The notes: generated from the sequence alone by a model not told the origin. DNA of 64,000 nt from Marinobacter sp. BW6 (GCF_008107725.1 NZ_VIRN01000064.1:1714975-1778974); one strand, 5' to 3'; counted from the first letter of the stretch, positions 54,289 through 63,927 are shown. Made by a program: numbers and translations.

Positions 54289-55773
54289 ATGACTGTACGT
54301 ACCCGAATTGCTCCGTCACCCACTGGAGATCCTCACGTTGGTACCGCCTACGTGGCCCTGTTTAACCTGTGTTTTGCCCGTCAGCATGGCGGTCAGTTCA
54401 TTCTGCGGATTGAGGACACTGATCAGGCCCGCAGCACCGCGGAATCCGAGCAGGACATTCTCAAGGCGTTACGCTGGCTCGGTCTGAACTGGGATGAAGG
54501 GCCCGATGTAGGTGGCCCCCACGGTCCCTATCGCCAGTCCGAGCGCAAGCACTCCTACCGCCAGTATGCCGAGGACCTGGTGACGGCCGGGCACGCCTTT
54601 TACTGCTTTCGTACTCCGGAAGAGCTGGAAGCCATTCGGGAAGAACGCAAGGCCCAGGGCCTGAACCCGGGCATCAAGGGCAACCTGGAGTTGTCCGATG
54701 AGGAAGTGAAGCGTCGTCTCGATGCGGGCGAGCCGTACGTGATTCGTATGAAAGTGCCAGACGAGGGGGTTTGCGAGATCGACGACTTGCTCCGGGGTAC
54801 CATTGAGATCGACTGGGCCCAGGTGGATTGCCAGATTCTGCTCAAGTCCGACGGCATGCCTACCTATCATCTGGCCAACGTGGTTGATGATCACCTGATG
54901 GAAATCACCCACGTTCTGCGGGGCGAGGAGTGGATAAACTCGGCGCCGAAGCACAAACTGCTTTACCAGTACTTTGGCTGGGATATGCCGGTGCTCTGTC
55001 ATCTTCCGCTGTTGCGCAACCCTGACAAGAGCAAGCTGTCCAAGCGCAAGAACCCGACCAGCATCAATTTCTATGAGCGCATGGGCTTTCTGCCGGAGGC
55101 CGTTACCAACTACCTCGGGCGCATGGGCTGGTCCATGCCCGACGAGCGGGAAAAGTTCACCCTGGATGAGATGATCGAGAACTTTGACATTCAGCGTGTG
55201 TCTCTCGGTGGCCCGGTATTTGATGTGGAGAAGCTTCGCTGGCTCAACGGCCAGTGGCTGCGTGAAGAGCTGACTGAAGAGCAGTTCATGGAGCGTATGC
55301 GTCAGTGGTGGTTCAACGAAGACGCCCTGCGTGCTCTGGTGCCTCACATCAAGGGCAGGGCAGAGGTGTTCTCGGATGTGGCGCCCATGGCGCAGTTCAT
55401 GTTCTCTGGCATGCTCAACCTGAAGCCGGAGGACTTTGCCCACAACAAGCTCGATGAGGCCCAGATAAAGCGGGTTCTGCAGTTTACGCTGTGGAAGCTT
55501 GAAGCCCAGCGCCATTGGAGCAAGGAGACTATTTTCGCGGACATCAAGGCCCTGGCCAAAGCCATGGACCTGAAGATGGGAGACTTTATGTTCTCCATCT
55601 TTGTCGCGGTTGCCGGCACGCCGAATTCCTGGTCTGTCATGGACTCGATGGCACTGCTTGGCCCGGACATGACCCGTTCACGGCTTCGGCATGCGCTGGA
55701 AGTGATGGGAGGTTTCTCCAAGAAGGAAACCAAGAAGGTGGAAAAGGAATACGCGGCTCTGGGTATTCATTAA
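54289..55773 (+). CDS. gltX: Glutamyl-tRNA synthetase
   Basis: A 494-residue class I synthetase. HIGH-type motif [16 protein letters not shown] at the N-terminus, KMSKS-type [10 protein letters not shown] near residue 245, and the [20 protein letters not shown] segment. It charges tRNA-Glu, one copy of which lies just downstream. AGGAAGG precedes the ATG. Confidence 0.97.
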   Translation: MTVRTRIAPSPTGDPHVGTAYVALFNLCFARQHGGQFILRIEDTDQARSTAESEQDILKALRWLGLNWDEGPDVGGPHGPYRQSERKHSYRQYAEDLVTAGHAFYCFRTPEELEAIREERKAQGLNPGIKGNLELSDEEVKRRLDAGEPYVIRMKVPDEGVCEIDDLLRGTIEIDWAQVDCQILLKSDGMPTYHLANVVDDHLMEITHVLRGEEWINSAPKHKLLYQYFGWDMPVLCHLPLLRNPDKSKLSKRKNPTSINFYERMGFLPEAVTNYLGRMGWSMPDEREKFTLDEMIENFDIQRVSLGGPVFDVEKLRWLNGQWLREELTEEQFMERMRQWWFNEDALRALVPHIKGRAEVFSDVAPMAQFMFSGMLNLKPEDFAHNKLDEAQIKRVLQFTLWKLEAQRHWSKETIFADIKALAKAMDLKMGDFMFSIFVAVAGTPNSWSVMDSMALLGPDMTRSRLRHALEVMGGFSKKETKKVEKEYAALGIH

Positions 55774-55844
55774 CCGCTTTGGTGAATTAATAAACGGCTT
55801 GAACAAGGATGTTCAGAAAACTGAAAAAAAGTGTGTTTCAGAGG

Positions 55845-55873
55845 TTGACGCCCACAGGGCGGATCCTTAATAT
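55845..55873 (+). promoter_or_regulatory. Promoter of the tRNA-Ala/tRNA-Glu cluster
   Basis: TTGACG (55845-55850), 17 bp, TAATAT (55868-55873), with an A-rich stretch upstream that could act as an UP element. Initiation would fall a few bases before tRNA-Ala at 55887. Confidence 0.75.
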
Positions 55874-55886
55874 ACGCAGCCGTTGA

Positions 55887-55962
55887 GGGGCCATAGCTCA
55901 GCTGGGAGAGCGCAACACTGGCAGTGTTGAGGTCGGCGGTTCGATCCCGCCTGGCTCCACCA
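55887..55962 (+). tRNA. tRNA-Ala (anticodon GGC)
   Basis: 76 nt with encoded CCA. Acceptor GGGGCCA/TGGCTCC, D-arm AGCTCAGCTGGGAGAGC, anticodon loop CTGGCAG giving GGC, and T-arm GGCGGTTCGATCCCGCC. All stems pair. Confidence 0.97.
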
Positions 55963-55969
55963 ATTTCTA

Positions 55970-56045
55970 GTCCCCTTCGTCTAGTGGCCTAGGACTCCGC
56001 CCTTTCACGGCGGCAACAGGGGTTCGAACCCCCTAGGGGACGCCA
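55970..56045 (+). tRNA. tRNA-Glu (anticodon TTC)
   Basis: 76 nt with encoded CCA. Acceptor GTCCCCT/AGGGGAC with discriminator G, anticodon loop CTTTCAC giving TTC, T-arm GGGGTTCGAACCCC. It follows tRNA-Ala by 7 bases and shares its promoter; its synthetase gene gltX lies just upstream. Confidence 0.97.
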
Positions 56046-56081
56046 ATACGGCTTGACGGTTTAGTCCACCGGGAAGCCATC

Positions 56082-56109
56082 AAAAAAACCGCCTTCGGGC
56101 GGTTTTTTT
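56082..56109 (+). terminator. Rho-independent terminator of the tRNA cluster
   Basis: CCGCC-TTCG-GGCGG hairpin flanked by seven A before and seven T after, so it can work in both directions: for the tRNAs on the plus strand and for the PTPS-like gene on the minus strand. Confidence 0.93.
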
Positions 56110-56118
56110 GTGTCTGAA

Positions 56119-56158
56119 GAATGTGGGGTCAGATAAAATCTTATCTGACCCCACATTC
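56119..56158. repeat. REP-like palindrome, copy 2
   Basis: Perfect 18-bp arms: the left arm 56119-56136 contains GTGGGGTCAGATAA, the right arm 56141-56158 contains TTATCTGACCCCAC, with a 4-base loop AATC. It ends 2 bp before the stop of the minus-strand PTPS-like gene and directly follows the bidirectional terminator. Shares the GGGGTCAGAT core with copies 1 and 3. Confidence 0.85.
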
Positions 56159-56160
56159 AA

Positions 56161-57012
56161 TCAGCGCTCGGCAATGGCTCCTTTGCCAACACCTTCATAA
56201 GCCTTCACCCGGATAGTGTCTGTCGCAAACTCCACCTTGAGCTTGTCGGCCATGTGGGCCGCAATCAGCTCAACCGTGGTGTCGGTATCCAGCATGTATA
56301 CGCGCTCCTCTGGCAGGGTCAGTGCAAATTCGCCCTGATTGGCCTCGTATTCGAAGGTCACGTACCGAACGCCATCGTCGCCCACATGGCGCCGCACCAC
56401 ATCTTCCTCGGACCCCACGTAAATATCCCGCCAGAGATTCGCCCAGCGGCGTTCCAGGTCGTAATCGCGGTGCCCGTTCCGATTAATACGAATCGGTGAT
56501 CGATGGCCGTGGGCAATGCGCTGGCAGTTGCCCAGATGCTTCTTAAGGCCGTGCACATAGTGATAGTAGGCGCCGTCGATTTCTTCCTCCCGGAGATTGA
56601 TCTCCACGGAAATCACGTTGGCCGGAAGTACCGCCTTGATTTCCTGTTCCAGCAGCGAGGCAACGGCCGAAGGCACAACCCGGTCGGCGGACAACCAGAC
56701 GATGGCCTCGTCCGGCGAGCGGTGAATGATCTGGCTGCCGTCCGTCAGCGCCCAGGTAAAGGTGTCTGGTTGTTCCTCGTTCCAGGACAGTCCCTGGTAG
56801 CCACGGGGGATCACCAGTCGATGGTCAACACGCTCATCAATCACCCGTTTGATGGTGCGTTTCACGTTGCTGAAGTCGAACACCATTCCCTGTTCGTCCA
56901 GCTCCCCGCCGAGCACCACATCCGCAATCCAGCTTTCACCCACCAGCCCCCGGGTCGGGTCCAGGTAGGCGAAATCGATAACGGTCAGGTTGTCTACAAA
57001 CAGATGGTTCAT
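56161..57012 (-). CDS. Two-domain PTPS/QueD-like protein
   Basis: 283 residues from the ATG at 57012; about twice the length of QueD. The N-terminal half matches the second part of 6-carboxy-tetrahydropterin synthase (GELDEQGMVFDFSNVKRTIK, VDHRLV with Asp63-His64) but lacks the zinc histidines. The C-terminal half has the zinc-type motif YYHYVHGL...GNCQRIAHGHRS (His154, Cys163, His168, His170) but no LDH motif. The two halves seem to complement each other. The reaction (queuosine precursor, pterin, or other) is uncertain. Confidence 0.75.
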   Translation of the reverse strand: MNHLFVDNLTVIDFAYLDPTRGLVGESWIADVVLGGELDEQGMVFDFSNVKRTIKRVIDERVDHRLVIPRGYQGLSWNEEQPDTFTWALTDGSQIIHRSPDEAIVWLSADRVVPSAVASLLEQEIKAVLPANVISVEINLREEEIDGAYYHYVHGLKKHLGNCQRIAHGHRSPIRINRNGHRDYDLERRWANLWRDIYVGSEEDVVRRHVGDDGVRYVTFEYEANQGEFALTLPEERVYMLDTDTTVELIAAHMADKLKVEFATDTIRVKAYEGVGKGAIAER

Positions 57013-57117
57013 CAAATTTCCAGGCGGGTATGGTTGATTGATGGCCGAATTCTAGCAAAAATCATCGAATACAGCAGTCTGGCGGCTGGCCAGCGCTCCA
57101 TTTCTTTTCGGATATAG

Positions 57118-57789
57118 CTCATCATCTTAAACTTCGACAAGCGCAACGATCAGCAATTCCCGGTACTGATACTGGCTGCCGGTGCTTCCAGTCGCCTTGG
57201 CCGGCCTAAAGCCCTGTTGCCCGTGGTGTCTGGCAACCGGGCGGAGACGGATTCCCGCAACCACACGCTTCTGGACGCTGCCATTGGTCAAGGTCGTGTT
57301 CTGAGTCCGGATGTCCGGGTAGTGTGCGGGGCCTGGTACCCCTTGATCCGGTTTCGCTGCCGGCGTCAGCCGTCGGCATGGCTGAGGGCAGGGGACTGGC
57401 ATGAGGGAATGTCGGCGTCGTTGTCTGCGGGACTTCGAAGCCTTGGGCCAGCGGTGAAAGGCGTTTTTGTACTGGTGGCCGACCAGCCTTTACTGGATCT
57501 GAACGCGCTTGAGGCCTTTGGCAAAGCGGCTCGATGCGTTCCGGAACAACCCATTGCGGCGGATTACGGTGGTCGGCCGGGTGTGCCGGCCTACCTGCCA
57601 CGATGGCTCTGGCCGTTGGTATTGGAGCTGGAGGGAGACCGGGGCGCCGGGCGTTTGCTGGCCGAGGTGCGGGCAACCCGGGTAGATATTCCGGGGGTCC
57701 ACGACGATGTCGACACCCCGGCAGACTGGCACAGAATCAGGGCGTTGCTCAGCCGAACAGGCCCGACAGCCAGGCAATCCCGACGCTGA
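57118..57789 (+). CDS. MobA/MocA-like nucleotidyltransferase, start unclear
   Basis: The frame between the TAG at 57115 and the TGA at 57787 encodes [20 protein letters not shown] near its N-terminus, the nucleotide-binding signature of MobA/MocA enzymes, then [33 protein letters not shown] and [11 protein letters not shown], all family motifs. No ATG, GTG or TTG precedes the signature in frame; the first TTG (57217) would cut it off. ATC codons at 57121 and 57124 follow a weak GGAT. Either a rare start codon, a start-loss mutation or a sequence error. Members transfer CMP/GMP to molybdopterin. Overlaps the next gene by 41 bp. Confidence 0.7.
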   Translation, partial: LIILNFDKRNDQQFPVLILAAGASSRLGRPKALLPVVSGNRAETDSRNHTLLDAAIGQGRVLSPDVRVVCGAWYPLIRFRCRRQPSAWLRAGDWHEGMSASLSAGLRSLGPAVKGVFVLVADQPLLDLNALEAFGKAARCVPEQPIAADYGGRPGVPAYLPRWLWPLVLELEGDRGAGRLLAEVRATRVDIPGVHDDVDTPADWHRIRALLSRTGPTARQSRR

Positions 57790-58843
57790 AGATGCCGAGG
57801 CTTACGGCAAGACCAATGGTGTAGATCCTTGACGCCGCTGAACGCTGCTGGGCAACAAACAGGTCGATTGTCCGTTGGGCAATGTCCTCTGCCGTTTCCC
57901 GGGAAATCTCGTGGGCCTGCTGAATGGCCTCGGATTGCAGGGTCTGCCAGAATTCCGTATCAATCGTCTGAACACTGGTGATGTGATCCTTGAGCTCAGC
58001 CATGTGTTCGCTGGTGAATCCGGAATTCTTCTTAAGCTCCTTCCTGAGCACGGCAAGCTCGCTGCCGAGGTTCAGGTTGACCTCGGCGGCAACTTCGTCG
58101 CGAAGATTCCTGGTGCGCTCGTCGACCATATCGGTAATGGCGTTCAGGCGTTCCTCGATAACCGCGTCCTGTTTGCTGCGGGATTCGTCCAGAGCCCGTT
58201 TCAGGTGGTCGAACTGTTCGTCGAAGAGGGAGCTGAGCAGTTCGTGCAGGCGGTTGTTGATATGGGTTTTGACCGCGGAGCGAGCAATCTGTTCAATGAG
58301 TTCGCTGGTCAAAGGAACCACATTCGCATGTGGGTTGCCACGAGCGGCTGAATCGCCCGTCTTGGGCGACAGTTCCACCGAGGCATCTGCGGGAACGTTG
58401 AGCAGTTCTTCCTCGTTCGTGGAGGAGGGCGCAGATTCAGCGGGCGGTTCCGGCAAGGTACCGCCGGTGACATCACTGGCCAGCTGGTCCAGAACCTCCT
58501 TGAGTCCGTCGGTTTGCGGCGGTTTGGTCAGGATGTTGTAAACGCCAAAGTTCCTCGCCTCCTCCATGAACGATGACGATTTCTTGGATGTGCACATGAT
58601 GATGGGGATGCCTGCCGTCTCGGGATTGCCCTTGATGGCCTTGGTGGCCTCGACGCCATTCATGCCCGGCATCAGGTGGTCCATGAAGATGACATCCGGG
58701 CGGCCATGGCTGTTGAGGAAGTCCAGGGCCTCTTCGGCCGAGCCAGCCATGTTGACTTCCATGTCCCGACTCTCCAGCAGTTTGCTCAGGGCAAATCGTG
58801 CCACCTTGGAGTCATCTACCAGCAGAGCGTTTTTGATCGCCAT
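57749..58843 (-). CDS. Receiver-domain protein with C-terminal membrane helix
   Basis: 364 residues. Residues 1-125 form a CheY-like receiver: acidic pair Asp10-Asp11, phosphoacceptor Asp55 ([11 protein letters not shown]), Thr85 and Lys106. No DNA-binding or enzymatic output domain follows. Instead a low-complexity acidic linker (~125-180), a long helical/coiled-coil region (~190-330), and one C-terminal membrane helix ([25 protein letters not shown]). This places a phospho-switch on the inner membrane. No kinase gene is adjacent. Function unknown. Confidence 0.87.
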   Translation of the reverse strand: MAIKNALLVDDSKVARFALSKLLESRDMEVNMAGSAEEALDFLNSHGRPDVIFMDHLMPGMNGVEATKAIKGNPETAGIPIIMCTSKKSSSFMEEARNFGVYNILTKPPQTDGLKEVLDQLASDVTGGTLPEPPAESAPSSTNEEELLNVPADASVELSPKTGDSAARGNPHANVVPLTSELIEQIARSAVKTHINNRLHELLSSLFDEQFDHLKRALDESRSKQDAVIEERLNAITDMVDERTRNLRDEVAAEVNLNLGSELAVLRKELKKNSGFTSEHMAELKDHITSVQTIDTEFWQTLQSEAIQQAHEISRETAEDIAQRTIDLFVAQQRSAASRIYTIGLAVSLGIFSVGIAWLSGLFG

Positions 58844-58895
58844 GTCACTACCTCAATCGTTTACTGCAAACGCGTTTGTTATCGGGCCGTTGTGA

Positions 58896-60215
58896 TTACC
58901 AGCCTTCCAGTTTCGGGCATTCTGTGGCCCGGTAGCTCTTGTCCCGATAACAGACACCGGGTTCAGTGGTTCGGGCAGTGAAAATTTCCCCTGCCGCCGT
59001 GGTCAGGCGAACCTGTCCGTAAGGCTCGCCGTGACGGAAAGTGGCTTCGATCGAACTGCCATTGGGGTTCTTGAGCAACCCCTTGCCATGGAACTTCCCT
59101 TCGATGTACTGGCCTTCATATTTCTTGCCACTGGCAAAGACCTCGGCCCCGGTGCCGTGGAACGCGCCGTTGGAAAATTCGCCTTCATAGTGGCGACCGT
59201 CGGGGTAGGTCAGTGTGCCGCTGCCATGGAATTCGTCGTTCCGGAAGCCGCCGACATAGAGCATTCCGTCCGCGGTGGTCAGGGAGCCGTGGCCATTCAG
59301 CTGTCCGTCCTGCCAGTGCCCGGTCAGTATGTCTCCGTTTGCCAGTGTCAGGGTGCCCTTGCCATTGAACTGGTCGGCCCGGAATTCTCCGGAGTAGCGG
59401 GAGCCGTCAGCGCTGCGCCATTCAGCTTCGCCCTCGCGTTTACCGGCAGACCAGTCACCCTCATAACGGCTGCCATCGGGATACCAGGCGGTGCCCTGGC
59501 CATGGAATTTGCCGTCCACGAAGTGACCCTCGTAGCGCAGGCCATCGGCATCCTGATAGGTGCCATCACCGGTCTTCACGCCACCGATCCAGTTGCCGTC
59601 ATGGAAGTTCACCGTGGTGATGGCGGCCAGCCTGCCCACCAGCGTCATCTCGTTACCGGCCTCCAGGGCAACGGTGCGGTTCCAGGGTTTGAAACCGGGC
59701 TTGCTGATGGTGACATCGTATCGGCCCGGATCCAGCTCGAGATCGAGCCGGGTAGCACCATATTCCTTGCCGTTGATGGTGACCTGATCGCCGACAACGT
59801 TTGAGCGAAGCACCAGAAGAGCCTGAGTTGGCTGCTGCGACTTCGGTTGTTTTGCGGGTTCTTCCTGAGTTGTCGGCGCAGTGACTGTTCGGGTTGCCAT
59901 TGCGGCTGGCGGTTCAGCCACCGCCAGTACCTTTGGGTTCTTAGGCATGGGTGGCACGGTAAACGGAGTGGTATCAACCGCGGGCGAGCGGGAATCCGGA
60001 TCGGGCGATTCGGCTTTGGCGGATGGCGTGGGAGCAGGTTCGGGGGCCGCGCTGGTTTCGGGTTCATCAGGGCCGGAGGCAACAACCTGTTCAATGGCGG
60101 GTGCTTCGAAGGTTTCCGTTATTTCCAGGTCATCCCTGACCGATGCGAACCCGGCGGTAACCAGCAGCATAAGCGCCAGGGCATTGACGAATAGAAGCGG
60201 TCTGAAATCGACCAT
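58896..60215 (-). CDS. PEGA and MORN-repeat protein
   Basis: 439 residues. An N-terminal signal or anchor helix (PLLFVNALALMLLVTAGFASV), a Pro/Ala/Thr-rich stretch to ~residue 130, a PEGA domain (LVLRSNVVGDQVTINGKEYG, LDPGRYDVTISKPGFKPW), then about eight MORN repeats of 23 residues (for example YEGHFVDGKFHGQGTAWYPDG), and a short Cys-containing tail. PEGA suggests surface or envelope attachment. It lies 52 bp upstream of the membrane receiver gene, probably same operon. Function unknown. Confidence 0.9.
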   Translation of the reverse strand: MVDFRPLLFVNALALMLLVTAGFASVRDDLEITETFEAPAIEQVVASGPDEPETSAAPEPAPTPSAKAESPDPDSRSPAVDTTPFTVPPMPKNPKVLAVAEPPAAMATRTVTAPTTQEEPAKQPKSQQPTQALLVLRSNVVGDQVTINGKEYGATRLDLELDPGRYDVTISKPGFKPWNRTVALEAGNEMTLVGRLAAITTVNFHDGNWIGGVKTGDGTYQDADGLRYEGHFVDGKFHGQGTAWYPDGSRYEGDWSAGKREGEAEWRSADGSRYSGEFRADQFNGKGTLTLANGDILTGHWQDGQLNGHGSLTTADGMLYVGGFRNDEFHGSGTLTYPDGRHYEGEFSNGAFHGTGAEVFASGKKYEGQYIEGKFHGKGLLKNPNGSSIEATFRHGEPYGQVRLTTAAGEIFTARTTEPGVCYRDKSYRATECPKLEGW

Positions 60216-60330
60216 GACGGAACCTCTTGATCCTGCATTCTTGGAATTCTGTCTACCGCTTCATCTTACCCAGTGAGTGCAACGCTATGTAACAGAAAGT
60301 GTCAGGGAGTTACCGAGAATGCAGGCCAAA

Positions 60331-60792
60331 TCACACTTTATCCGGAAGCTGGTCATGGTTGAGTTGCTCCCATGATCTCATGTACACATCGGCTTCGTAT
60401 TCATAGGGCGATTTAAAAGGGGTGAGCACGAAATCGAAGACCAGAAAGAAAAAACCGATAGAGGCCCAGGCAATCACTAACGTACTCATGGTGGTGGCTT
60501 GCACTTCCGGGTTGGCATTGACGAAATCCTGCAACAGAGGAATCAAGTCCGAAGCCAGTACAACCGGGTTGAAGCTGGCCATTACAAAGGGGACCCAGAA
60601 GGCGATAAAGAGCGGGAAGAATCCAAAGGACCAGAGCAATCGGCGAAGCAGGTAAATGGCAACTTCCCGCCAGAAACGCTGTCTGATTTCCGGGACTTTA
60701 CGGATCCGGTCGAGATAATGGCGACGTTCTGCCCAATAGGCGGCTACTTCCGGGGCGTCAACAGCCTTTGATTGAGGTGCGGGTGTTGTCAT
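60331..60792 (-). CDS. Hypothetical two-helix membrane protein
   Basis: 153 residues from the ATG at 60792 (MTTPAPQSKAVDAPE). A soluble N-terminal ~50 residues, a basic amphipathic stretch, then two membrane segments (LLWSFGFFPLFIAFWVPFVMA; LVIAWASIGFFFLVFDFVL) and a short polar tail. I do not recognise the family. Same strand as the PEGA/MORN and receiver genes, 115 bp before the former. Confidence 0.75.
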   Translation of the reverse strand: MTTPAPQSKAVDAPEVAAYWAERRHYLDRIRKVPEIRQRFWREVAIYLLRRLLWSFGFFPLFIAFWVPFVMASFNPVVLASDLIPLLQDFVNANPEVQATTMSTLVIAWASIGFFFLVFDFVLTPFKSPYEYEADVYMRSWEQLNHDQLPDKV

Positions 60793-60892
60793 GGACGGGT
60801 GGAGTACCTTATGGCTACGGGAGTGATGCATGATAATCGATACTACGTGTTACCCTACAATTCTCCAATTGTTTAAAGACAGGATAGTTTGA

Positions 60893-63817
60893 ATGGCTGC
60901 AGTGATCGACAACGCAACCCATCCGGCCTTTGAGAAGCTTCGCAGTCACCGGATCGACACCCTCAATCTCGAGGTTGAGGAGTATCGCCACAAGAAGACC
61001 GGCGCCCGGCACCTGCATCTGGCTGCAGATAACGACGAGAATGTATTTTTCGTTGCCCTTCGGACCTTTCCGATGGATTCCACCGGCGTGGCCCATATTC
61101 TCGAACACACTGCATTATGCGGCAGTGAGCGTTATCCGGTCCGTGACCCGTTCTTCATGATGATCCGGCGGTCACTGAACACTTTCATGAACGCCTTTAC
61201 CAGCAGCGACTGGACGGCCTATCCCTTCGCCAGCATGAACCGAAAAGATTTCGACAACCTGTTGTCGGTGTATCTGGACTGCGTGTTCTTCTCCAAGCTG
61301 GATCCGCTGGATTTCGCCCAGGAAGGCCACCGCCTGGAGTTCGACAAGCCGGAAGATCCCTCGACCGATCTGGTTTATCGGGGCGTTGTCTACAACGAAA
61401 TGAAAGGCGCCATGAGTTCGCCCACTTCCCAGCTATGGCAGAACCTGAGCAGCCATCTTTTCCCGACCACGACCTATCACTACAACAGTGGCGGTGAGCC
61501 TGATCATATTGTCGACCTGAGCTATGACGACCTGCAGCAGTTCTACAGCCACCACTACCATCCCAGCAATGCGATATTTGCTACCTATGGGGATATTCCG
61601 GCTCATGAGCACCATGAAAAGTTTGAACAACTGGCGCTGAAACGGTTCGACCGGCTGGACATTGATCTCCCGGTTCGCGACGAGAAGCGGATGTTCGCAC
61701 CGGTGCGGGTCGAGCAGGGCTACGCGGTCAACGAAGGTGAGGGTACCGACAACAAGACCCACATCGTGGTGGGCTGGCTTCTGGGCCACAGTTTTGATCT
61801 GCAGGAGAATCTGGAGGGGCAGCTGTTGTCTGCCGTTCTGCTTGAAAACAGCGCCTCGCCTCTGATGCGGGCATTGGAAACCACCGGTCTTGGGCACTCT
61901 CCGTCACCCATGTGTGGCCTGGAAGACTCCAACCGTGAGATGACCTTTGTCTGCGGCATCGAGGGCAGCGAGCCGGACAAGCACAAGGATCTGGAGGCGC
62001 TGCTTGAGTCCACGCTGCTGAAGGTCGTGGAGGAAGGTGTTAGCCAGGAACGTCTGGAAGCCATCCTGCATCAGCTCGAACTGCACCAGCGGGAAATCGC
62101 CGGTGACCAGTTCCCCTATGGCCTGCAGCTTATCATGAGTGCCATCGCGCCCATGGTGCACGGTGGGGACCCTGTTGAATTGCTCGATCTGGAGCCGGTT
62201 CTGGCAACGCTTCGGGAAAAAATCCGGGATCCGCAGTACGTGCCGGATCTGATCCGCCGCAAGCTTCTGGAGAACCCTCACCGGGTTACGCTGACCCTGC
62301 GACCGGACGAAAAGCTTGAGTCACGCCGGCAGGAGGCGATCCGTGAAGCGCTGGCTCGTCGCAAGGCCGAGCTCACCGAAGAAGAAGTACGCATGATTGT
62401 TGACCGGGCCAAGGCACTGGAAGAGCGCCAGATGCACAAGGATGACGACTCGATTCTGCCGAAAGTGGATCTGTCGGATGTGCCGCTGCAGATGCCTGAG
62501 CCTGAAGGGCGTTATGACGGCGATATTTCGGCGACCGTTTATGCCCGTGGTACCAATGGTCTGGTTTACGAACAGATTGTTGTCCCGGTGCCGGCGCTGA
62601 CCGAAGAGGAGCTGCTGTTGGTGCCTTATTACACCACCCTGATCTCCGAAGTCGGCTGTGGTGAGCTGGATTACCTGCAGATGCAGGACCGCATCTCGGC
62701 GGAATCCGGTGGTATCGGCGCGGCATTCAGTGCCAAAGGCCGTATTGATGACGTTCAGGCGTTGTCCGGATACATCATCTTCAACGGTAAGGCGCTGGCC
62801 CGTAATCGCAGTGAATTAACCCGTCTTCTGCGGGATGTCTACACGAGTGCCCGCTTTGATGAGAAAGAGCGAATCCGGGAGATCATCGCCCAGATCCGTG
62901 CCCGTCGCGAGCAGGCCGTAACCGGCAGTGGTCATGCCCTGGCCATGGGCGCGGCCTCCCAGGGTATGAGCCCCGGAGCCTGGCTGTCTTTCCGGCTTGG
63001 TGGTCTTGCCGGTATTCGCGGCACCAAGCAGCTGGACCAGGCCCTGAAAGATCCGGAGGAATTGACGGCGCTGTGCGACAAGCTTTCCGCATTGCACGAG
63101 AAGATTGGCAAACAGGGCCGCGAGTTCCTGGTGATTGGCGAAGAAGACCAGCTCCCGGCGATGGTTGACGATCTTAAGTCCTGCTGGCGTGACGCCTCCG
63201 AAGCTGGTGTCTCGGGCTGGAAAATGGAGCCGGTCAACTACACGACCCGTGAGGCCTGGTTGACCTCCACCCAGGTGAACTTCTGTTCCAAAGCCTACAG
63301 TACTGTCGCTGTGGATCATCCGGATGCGGCGGCACTCACTGTACTGGGGGGCTTCCTGCGCAACGGTTACCTGCACCGTGCCATCCGTGAAAAGGGCGGT
63401 GCCTACGGTGGCGGTGCCGGACAGGACAGCGTGAATGGCACCTTCCGATTCTTTTCCTACCGGGATCCGCGCCTGGAGGAAACGCTGGATGATTTCGACG
63501 CGGCCCTGGCGTGGCTGCAGGATAACGACCACGACTATCAGGAGCTGGAAGAGTCGATTCTTGGTGTTATCGGCCAACTCGACAGGCCCCGTTCGCCGGC
63601 GGGTGCGGCTCGTCATGCCTTCCACAACAAGCTGTTTGGCCGCAGCCCGGAACAGCGGGCGAGGTTCCGGGAGCGTGTGCTGTCGGTCAAACTGGATGAT
63701 CTGAAGCGTGTGGCGAGAATCTGGCTGGTGCCGGAGAAAGCCAGTACGGCCGTGGTAACCAGTCCAGAAAACCGGGCCAGGGTCGAGAAGCTAGGCTTGA
63801 CGATTCAGGAAGTGTAA
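60893..63817 (+). CDS. PreP-like M16C metalloprotease
   Basis: 974 residues, the presequence-protease / insulinase subfamily length. Inverted zinc motif HILEH (His68, Glu71, His72) in VAHILEHTALCGSERYPVRDPFF, then the second ligand region RGVVYNEMKGAMSSP. The C-terminal pseudo-domain contains GYLHRAIREKGGAYGGGAG. These enzymes degrade short peptides in the cytoplasm or targeting peptides in organelles; bacterial substrate unknown. No signal peptide. Confidence 0.93.
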   Translation: MAAVIDNATHPAFEKLRSHRIDTLNLEVEEYRHKKTGARHLHLAADNDENVFFVALRTFPMDSTGVAHILEHTALCGSERYPVRDPFFMMIRRSLNTFMNAFTSSDWTAYPFASMNRKDFDNLLSVYLDCVFFSKLDPLDFAQEGHRLEFDKPEDPSTDLVYRGVVYNEMKGAMSSPTSQLWQNLSSHLFPTTTYHYNSGGEPDHIVDLSYDDLQQFYSHHYHPSNAIFATYGDIPAHEHHEKFEQLALKRFDRLDIDLPVRDEKRMFAPVRVEQGYAVNEGEGTDNKTHIVVGWLLGHSFDLQENLEGQLLSAVLLENSASPLMRALETTGLGHSPSPMCGLEDSNREMTFVCGIEGSEPDKHKDLEALLESTLLKVVEEGVSQERLEAILHQLELHQREIAGDQFPYGLQLIMSAIAPMVHGGDPVELLDLEPVLATLREKIRDPQYVPDLIRRKLLENPHRVTLTLRPDEKLESRRQEAIREALARRKAELTEEEVRMIVDRAKALEERQMHKDDDSILPKVDLSDVPLQMPEPEGRYDGDISATVYARGTNGLVYEQIVVPVPALTEEELLLVPYYTTLISEVGCGELDYLQMQDRISAESGGIGAAFSAKGRIDDVQALSGYIIFNGKALARNRSELTRLLRDVYTSARFDEKERIREIIAQIRARREQAVTGSGHALAMGAASQGMSPGAWLSFRLGGLAGIRGTKQLDQALKDPEELTALCDKLSALHEKIGKQGREFLVIGEEDQLPAMVDDLKSCWRDASEAGVSGWKMEPVNYTTREAWLTSTQVNFCSKAYSTVAVDHPDAAALTVLGGFLRNGYLHRAIREKGGAYGGGAGQDSVNGTFRFFSYRDPRLEETLDDFDAALAWLQDNDHDYQELEESILGVIGQLDRPRSPAGAARHAFHNKLFGRSPEQRARFRERVLSVKLDDLKRVARIWLVPEKASTAVVTSPENRARVEKLGLTIQEV

Positions 63818-63828
63818 AGCTGATACTG

Positions 63829-63865
63829 AAAGGGGGCAGATGAGCATTTCATCTGACCCCTTTTT
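63829..63865 (+). repeat. REP-like palindrome, copy 3, doubling as a terminator
   Basis: AAAGGGGGCAGATGA (63829-63843) pairs with TCATCTGACCCCTTT (63849-63863) with one G.A mismatch and a 5-base loop; five T end the stem (63861-63865). It follows the M16C protease stop by 11 bp and can terminate it. Same core as copies 1 and 2. Confidence 0.85.
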
Positions 63866-63927
63866 CGTGTGAGTGACCCGTCCTGAATAAGGTTTACACC
63901 TTCCTGCTTGAGATTACGGAGGGTGTG

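Noticed and set aside
54469..55515. 348-codon minus-strand frame opposite gltX
   Set aside because: gltX has HIGH-type and KMSKS-type motifs on the plus strand; the shadow frame is a codon-bias effect.
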